Below, piece by piece: positions 54,967-64,000 of a stretch of 64,000 nt of DNA. Below the pieces are notes generated by a model. That model was not told the origin of the DNA. It was given only the letters and a program-made list of their open reading frames with translations, and did no database searches. The position numbers and the translations under genes were made by a program. The DNA is from Sphingomonas jinjuensis. Its GTDB lineage: Bacteria; Pseudomonadota; Alphaproteobacteria; Sphingomonadales; Sphingomonadaceae. How positions within the stretch are numbered: position 1 is the first letter of the stretch; each line of letters starts with the position of its first letter. Where the stretch lies: assembly GCF_014197105.1 (NCBI RefSeq), contig NZ_JACIEV010000007.1, positions 62,001 through 126,000 on the forward strand, given 5' to 3'.

Positions 54967-55911
54967 TCACCGCATCCCGCGGCTTGCGGTCAAAGTCGCC
55001 GCCATGCGCCGCACGTCCTGTTCCCCTTCCGCGAGCGACACCGCGCGGGTCAGGCCCCTGGTCACGTCGCCGCCGAACTTCGCGCCGAACACGCGCGCGC
55101 GGGCATAGAGGTCGGCGGCTTCGCGATAGCGGCCGGCCTGTTCGGCGCAGAGCGCGCGGTTGAACAACGTCGGGCCGTGATCGGGGTCCGCCTCGCCGAT
55201 GCTGTCGAAGGCGGCGCAGGCGGCGGGCTGGTCGTGCTTGGTGAGGCGCACCGCCGCACGGAAGCGGGCGGCGAGATCGGGCGAGAGGCCGTCGCGGTCC
55301 TCGCGGACGCGGATCGTGTAGTGCTCGCGATGCGGGGCGAGATCGAGCCGGACTTCCTGCGCGATCGATTCGGTCATCGAGTGGAGCATCGAGTCGACCG
55401 ACTGAAGGATGCCGCCGTCCTCGCAGGCGCTGTCGTCGTCGCTCCGCGCCTTGGTCACGGCATAGACGATACGGCCGTCGTCGTGCCGTGCCATGCTGAG
55501 GTCGGCGCGCAAGCTGACCGAGCGGCGCAGGCAATCGACGCTGTAGGTCTGACGCTTCACGCATTTGCCGTCCTTGTCCTTCTCGACGCAGCGACTGCGG
55601 CCCTCGGTATAGGGCACGTCGCTGACGCCGACGTCGGTGCGACCGGTCAGCAGGCCATCGGGGCGAAGCGAAGGGGTGATGAGTTGGGCATGCGGCACGC
55701 CGTCGTCGCCGGCCTTTGCCAGCCGACGCTCGATCGCCATCGCCAGCTCGTCGCCCTGCGGCCCGCGGAAGGGATCGACGCCGATCGTCGGCAGCAGGCT
55801 GGCCTCGCGCGCACCCGCGGCAAAGACGCCCTCGAGCCGGAGCGTCTCGGCACGGGCAGGGGCTGCCGCCAGCATCATCGCCGCCACCATCGTCACCGCC
55901 AGCCGCCGCAT
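54967..55911 (-). CDS. Secreted protein of unknown function with a TPR-like C-terminus, 314 aa
   Basis: The protein has a signal peptide (MRRLAVTMVAAMMLAAAPARA, cleavage near ARAE at about 22). A central part contains paired cysteines (SRCVEKDKDGKCVKRQ and later CEDGG). The C-terminal region contains a helix-turn-helix repeat pattern (DHGPTLFNRALCAEQAGRYR) like TPR units. No family is recognised. It is probably periplasmic. The ATG is at 55911, and the spacer to atpH contains both promoters. Confidence 0.75.
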   Translation of the reverse strand: MRRLAVTMVAAMMLAAAPARAETLRLEGVFAAGAREASLLPTIGVDPFRGPQGDELAMAIERRLAKAGDDGVPHAQLITPSLRPDGLLTGRTDVGVSDVPYTEGRSRCVEKDKDGKCVKRQTYSVDCLRRSVSLRADLSMARHDDGRIVYAVTKARSDDDSACEDGGILQSVDSMLHSMTESIAQEVRLDLAPHREHYTIRVREDRDGLSPDLAARFRAAVRLTKHDQPAACAAFDSIGEADPDHGPTLFNRALCAEQAGRYREAADLYARARVFGAKFGGDVTRGLTRAVSLAEGEQDVRRMAATLTASRGMR

Positions 55912-56116
55912 GCCGTCCGCTCCCCTTGGCCTGTCTGCGCGATCGTTACGGCCGCGATGCTGAACCGATCATGATGGCTTTGTCATAATCAGGGCCCCCG
56001 TCGCTTGCATCGCCGCCGCCCCTTTGCTAACCGCGCGCCATCCCACCGGGCCACGCTTTGGCGTGCGCCCCGATCGTCTGTGGGGCCATCTAGTCGCTAA
56101 CGGGGACGTCGATCGC

Positions 56117-58205
<2,089 letters not shown>

Positions 58206-58263
58206 TGCAATGAACGGGGCGGGGAAACCCTGTCCCGTTCGCGCCGAACGGAAGTTGGATTGA

Positions 58264-60655
<2,392 letters not shown>

Positions 60656-60663
60656 GCCACGAC

Positions 60664-60765
60664 GAGCCCCTTCCCCTTCAGGGGAGGGGTAAGGGTGGGG
60701 GCGGCAGGCGGTGCTCTTGGTGAGACATCGCCCCACCCCCTACCCCTCCCCTGAAGGGGAGGGGC
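60664..60765. repeat. Intergenic palindrome, family E, inside the atp operon
   Basis: Left arm (60664-60699) starts AGCCCCTTCCCCTTCAGG and right arm (60730-60765) ends GAAGGGGAGGGGCT, with about 30 bp between. It would form a stem of more than 30 bp in the mRNA between atpD and atpC. The right edge also supplies a purine-rich sequence just ahead of atpC. Confidence 0.85.
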
Positions 60766-60778
60766 TTGAGGTATCATT

Positions 60779-61030
60779 ATGCTGCACTTCGAACTCGTCA
60801 CGCCCGAGAAGCTGGTCCGCTCCGAGGACGTGTTCATGGTCACCGTCCCCGGCACCGAGGGCGACTTCGGCGTGCTGGAGGGCCATGCGCCGATCATGTC
60901 GACCGTCCGCGACGGCGCGCTGGTGATCTATCGCACCCAAGGCGGCGCGCCCGAGACGCTGACCGTCCAGGGCGGCTTCGCCGAGGTCAACGAGCGCGGC
61001 CTGACCGTGCTTGCCGAGCACGCCGCCTGA
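60779..61030 (+). CDS. atpC: ATP synthase F1 subunit epsilon
   Basis: An 83-residue short-form epsilon subunit containing only the N-terminal beta-sandwich domain ([20 protein letters not shown] and [15 protein letters not shown]). The C-terminal helical domain of the E. coli protein is absent, as in many alphaproteobacteria. It therefore probably lacks the inhibitory helix hairpin. TTGAGG about 9 nt before the ATG is the ribosome-binding site, adjoining a large palindrome. The stop codon lies in a perfect 20-bp palindrome shared with the convergent acyltransferase gene. Confidence 0.95.
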   Translation: MLHFELVTPEKLVRSEDVFMVTVPGTEGDFGVLEGHAPIMSTVRDGALVIYRTQGGAPETLTVQGGFAEVNERGLTVLAEHAA

Positions 61031-61042
61031 TCGATCAGGCGG
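61023..61042. terminator. 20-bp perfect palindrome containing both convergent stop codons
   Basis: CCGCCTGATCGATCAGGCGG equals its own reverse complement. It contains the TGA of atpC (61028-61030) and, on the other strand, the TGA of the acyltransferase (61035-61037). It could fold as a hairpin on either transcript, though no T tract follows. Confidence 0.6.
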
Positions 61043-62096
61043 GGGCGGGCTGCTGCACGCGCCGGCTCGCTTGCCTGTTCGCGGCGAGGAGTGGGCGTTC
61101 GACCCAGCGGTGGAATGCCAGCGCCAGTCCCACGGACGGCACGATGATGGCGGTCGCATAGGCGCCGGGCGCGAGCGTGAGCGTGCCGTGAAGTCGCTCG
61201 ACCGCCAACACTACACAGGGGTGAATCAAGTATAGCGCATAGGAGGCATCGCCGAGCGCCGCGACGGCGTCGCTCGTTCGTCCGCTCGATCGCCGGCCGA
61301 GAAGCGCCGTTACGATCAATGCCCAGGGCAGGCCCCAGGACATCACGCGGCTCCAGCCGCTGATGCCGTTCACCGCATTTTCAAAGAACGCCAGACAATA
61401 GAGATCGGCACGCCCGGCCGCGAGCGCCAGGCCAGCGATGCCCGCCAAGACGAGCGGTAAGCCACAGGCCCGCAGCCAGCCCCGTTGCCAGACGTACCAG
61501 CCGATCACGCCCATCGCGAATTCCGCCTGTAGCGGGTTGAGCATCATGCGCAGCGGCGCCCATGCGGGATGGAGCAGGCTACCCGTCATCGCCGCGCCAA
61601 AAGCCAGCGCTGCGAGCCGGAGGGGCGATCGACCGGCGACGGCGATGACGAGCGCCACCAGGGCATAGAAGGAGAATTCGAATCCCAGCGTCCAGCCGAC
61701 CGTGAGGACGGGGGCGTGATAGGCCTCGCCGTCGAGCACCGGCAGGATGGTGATTGTCGATACGAGCGCAGGCAGTACGGCAGGAGTTGGGCTGAGCGCC
61801 ATGTAGACGGCGCTGACCATGACGAAGAGCGGGACGATTCGCCGCCAGCGGGCGACGAGGAAGGCGGTGGGCGTGATGTCGCGCGTGGCAAGCGTCTGCG
61901 CCATCACCATGCCGCTGATGACGAAGAACAGGTCGACGCCGCTGGCGCCCATCAGGGCGAGATGACGGACGTTCGGGTGAAGCGCTTCTGTGACCGGCGC
62001 GCCGCCGTCGCCGATTGACGCGGCGACGTGCTGGGCGAGGACGAGTAGAGCGGCGAGGGCCCGGAGCCATTGGATCGACACGATGCGCGTTGCCAC
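61035..62096 (-). CDS. Acyltransferase 3 family membrane protein (OafA/YrhL-like)
   Basis: A 353-residue polytopic protein with about ten hydrophobic segments. It begins IVSIQWLRALAALLVLAQHV, where the family's conserved His is visible, and has the segment GVDLFFVISGMVMAQ. The function is O-acylation of a polysaccharide, lipid or peptide at the membrane. No sugar-biosynthesis genes are adjacent, so the acceptor is unknown. The start ATG at 62096 gives the normal first helix. It is 55 bp downstream of priA on the same strand. Confidence 0.92.
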   Translation of the reverse strand: MATRIVSIQWLRALAALLVLAQHVAASIGDGGAPVTEALHPNVRHLALMGASGVDLFFVISGMVMAQTLATRDITPTAFLVARWRRIVPLFVMVSAVYMALSPTPAVLPALVSTITILPVLDGEAYHAPVLTVGWTLGFEFSFYALVALVIAVAGRSPLRLAALAFGAAMTGSLLHPAWAPLRMMLNPLQAEFAMGVIGWYVWQRGWLRACGLPLVLAGIAGLALAAGRADLYCLAFFENAVNGISGWSRVMSWGLPWALIVTALLGRRSSGRTSDAVAALGDASYALYLIHPCVVLAVERLHGTLTLAPGAYATAIIVPSVGLALAFHRWVERPLLAANRQASRRVQQPAPA

Positions 62097-62151
62097 GTCC
62101 CGATCCGTGGCACGACAGGCGTTAAGGCTGCGTTGGCGGGCCGAACCGGGG

Positions 62152-64000
62152 TTACAGGAAGCTGTAGGGGTCGACGTCGACGATGACGCGTACCTTTTGC
62201 GGCCACTCGAGCGCGCCCAGCCAGCCGCGGATCACGTCCTGCACGTCGAGTGCGCGGCGGGCATGAACGAGCAGGCGGAAGCGGTGACGGCCGCGGAGCA
62301 TCGCGAGCGGCGCCGGCGCGGGGCCGTAAACCGACATGCCCTCCACCTCCGGCGCGGCGCGCCCGATCAGGCGGGCGACCTCGTGGGCGGCGGCCTGGTC
62401 CTCAGAACTGACGACGATCGCGGCATAGCGGCCGAAGGGCGGGGCGCCGGCGTCACGGCGTGCCTCGGTCTCCGCCTCGTAGAAGGCATCGGCGTCGCCG
62501 GTTATCAGCGCCTGCATCACCCGCGCCTTGGGGCTGTGCGTCTGAATGAAGACGTGGCCGGGCTTTTCGCCGCGACCCGCGCGACCCGATACTTGGCGGA
62601 TCTGCTGGAAGGTGCGCTCGGCGGCGCGCAGGTCGCCGCCCTCGAGGCCCAGATCGGCATCGACCACGCCGACCAAGGTGAGATTGGGGAAGTGATAGCC
62701 CTTGGTCACCAGCTGGGTGCCGACGACGATGTCGATATCGCCCGCCTCCATCCGCGCGACGAACTCGGCGGCCTTGGCGGGGGACCAGATGGTGTCCGAT
62801 GTCACCACCGCGGTCTTCGCATCGGGAAATAGCGCCGCGACCTCATCGGCGATGCGCTCGACGCCGGGGCCGCAGGCGACGAGGCTGTCCTCCTCCTTGC
62901 ATTCCGGGCAGGCGCGCGGGATCGGCTCGATATGGCCGCAATGATGGCAGGCGAGGCGGCGGGTCAGGCGATGCTCGACCATCCACGCGGTGCAATTGGG
63001 GCATTGGAAGCGGTGGCCGCAGTGGCGGCACAGCGTCAGCGGCGCATAGCCGCGGCGGTTGAGGAACAGCAGCGACTGCTCGCCCTTCGCCAGCGTCTCC
63101 TCCAGCGCGGCGACCAGCTTGGGCGCGAGCCAGCGGCCGCGTTCGGGCGGTTCGGCGATGAGGTCGATGGGCTCGATCGTCGGCAGCTCGGCGGCACCGT
63201 AGCGGCCGGGCAGCTTGAGTTCGGCGTAGCGGCCGAGTTCGACCTGCTGGCGCGTCTCGATCGCGGGGGTCGCGGAGGCGAGGATGACCGGACACTGCTC
63301 GAACAGCCCGCGCATCACCGCGACGTCGCGGGCGTGATAGTGGACGCCCTCCTCTTGCTTGAAGCTGGTCTCGTGCGCCTCGTCGACGACGATCAGGCCG
63401 AGGTTTTTGTAGGGGAGGAACAGCGCGGAGCGAGCGCCGACAGTGACCATCGCGTCGCCGCAGGCGATCTGGCGCCAGGCGCGGCGGCGCTGCGACGAGC
63501 GCAGACCCGAGTGCCACGGCACCGGCTCGCAGCCGAAGCGGTCGTGGAAGCGCTTCAGGAACGGCTCGGTCAGCGCGATCTCGGGCAGCAGGACGACGCT
63601 CTGGCGACCGGCGCGGATCGCGGCGGCGATGGCCTCGAAATAGACCTCGGTCTTGCCCGAGCCGGTGACCCCGTCGAGCAATGTCGGCTGGAAGGCATGG
63701 GCGTCGACGCCGGCCACCAGCACATCGGCGGCCTCGCGCTGCTGCGCCGACAGGACGGGCGGTCCGAAGCCGGGATCGGGGACGGGGAAGGCGGTGTCGA
63801 TATCGACCTCGACCGGCTCGATCGCGCCCGCCTTCACCAGCCCGCGAAGGACGGCATCGGAGACGTCGGCGATCGTCGCCAGCTCGCGGATCAGGCCCTG
63901 GCGGTCGGTGATGCGCTCGAGCGCCTGGGCGCGCTGCGGCGTCAGGCGAGGCGGCACCTCGCCGGTGGGGCGGTACTCGGTGATGGTGCGCGCGCCCTCC
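62152..64000 (-). CDS. priA: Primosomal protein N' (replication restart helicase), partial at 5' end
   Basis: About 616 C-terminal residues of the PriA superfamily 2 helicase that restarts stalled replication forks. The Walker A region is LLDGVTGSGKTEVYFEAI and the DEAH box is in VVDEAHETSFKQEEG. Four CxxC pairs of the zinc-binding region are visible (CRHC, CPNC, CHHC, CPEC). The C-terminal helicase motifs include GRAGRGEKPG and the segment VGTQLVTKGYHFPNL. The frame is open to the window edge, so the N-terminal DNA-binding domain is missing here. It is unbroken in the visible part. Confidence 0.95.
   Translation of the reverse strand, partial: EGARTITEYRPTGEVPPRLTPQRAQALERITDRQGLIRELATIADVSDAVLRGLVKAGAIEPVEVDIDTAFPVPDPGFGPPVLSAQQREAADVLVAGVDAHAFQPTLLDGVTGSGKTEVYFEAIAAAIRAGRQSVVLLPEIALTEPFLKRFHDRFGCEPVPWHSGLRSSQRRRAWRQIACGDAMVTVGARSALFLPYKNLGLIVVDEAHETSFKQEEGVHYHARDVAVMRGLFEQCPVILASATPAIETRQQVELGRYAELKLPGRYGAAELPTIEPIDLIAEPPERGRWLAPKLVAALEETLAKGEQSLLFLNRRGYAPLTLCRHCGHRFQCPNCTAWMVEHRLTRRLACHHCGHIEPIPRACPECKEEDSLVACGPGVERIADEVAALFPDAKTAVVTSDTIWSPAKAAEFVARMEAGDIDIVVGTQLVTKGYHFPNLTLVGVVDADLGLEGGDLRAAERTFQQIRQVSGRAGRGEKPGHVFIQTHSPKARVMQALITGDADAFYEAETEARRDAGAPPFGRYAAIVVSSEDQAAAHEVARLIGRAAPEVEGMSVYGPAPAPLAMLRGRHRFRLLVHARRALDVQDVIRGWLGALEWPQKVRVIVDVDPYSFL

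Overview
The window is about 64 kb of high-GC DNA with the gene content and protein styles of a Sphingomonas-like alphaproteobacterium (Sphingomonadaceae). Pointers are the petABC cytochrome bc1 operon, a delta-alpha-gamma-beta-epsilon F1 ATP synthase cluster without Fo genes, CIRCE-controlled groESL, and a PrsK/PrsR plus PEP-CTERM pair. The assignment rests on protein patterns alone, and no rRNA is present. I found no tRNA, rRNA, CRISPR array, transposase or phage genes. The region reads as ordinary chromosome with many intergenic palindromes.

Layout. 1-5.7 kb: 3' part of hemF (minus strand, cut by the window edge), a small acidic protein, trmL divergent from petA-petB-petC with a strong terminator, and a Gly/Tyr- then Arg/Asp-rich secreted protein. 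5.2-10.4 kb, minus strand: a nucleotide pyrophosphatase-like lipoprotein coupled to a MaoC-like hydratase, then a metal-related group of chrA, a CxxC secreted peptide and a Met/His-rich outer-membrane protein. 10.6-17.9 kb: ychF-osmC, a small secreted protein, a TRIC-type channel, sppA with a GNAT acetyltransferase, and a MATE exporter. 18-20 kb: groES-groEL with CIRCE and terminator. 20.2-23.6 kb: a large RTX-like repeat protein with no usable start codon at the expected place, convergent with manC. 23.8-29.1 kb: prsK-prsR, a DUF815 ATPase and an HWE/HisKA_2 kinase on one strand. 29.3-34.4 kb: a glycine-zipper protein, an ABC-F ATPase, and a PepSY-protein/response-regulator/kinase set.

34.5-38.5 kb, minus strand: a PEP-CTERM protein with a candidate sigma-54 promoter, an LLM flavin oxidoreductase and a subtilase autotransporter. 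38.6-43.9 kb: a HAD nucleotidase-dapD pair, glpX, a CPBP protease and an ABC-2 transporter pair. 43.9-49.6 kb: a DsbA-like protein and an M48 protease, pnuC with a NadR-type kinase, lepA and a small membrane protein. 49.6-54.8 kb, minus strand: a TonB receptor/membrane protein/PepSY iron-uptake operon behind ada. 55-64 kb: a secreted protein, atpHAGDC, an acyltransferase-3 and the 3' part of priA.

The most interesting points are these. (1) The sigma-54 activator PrsR is encoded about 8 kb from a PEP-CTERM gene that carries a GG-N10-GC promoter and a perfect 15-bp inverted repeat upstream. (2) The coding sequence of the RTX protein runs upstream of any legal start to a GTC codon sitting where promoter and ribosome-binding site predict the start. 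(3) At least six families of intergenic palindromes are scattered through the window. One copy splits atpD from atpC, and several lie so close to downstream genes that their edge forms the ribosome-binding site. (4) A Met/His-rich outer-membrane protein, a CxxC peptide and chrA form a likely metal-response group.
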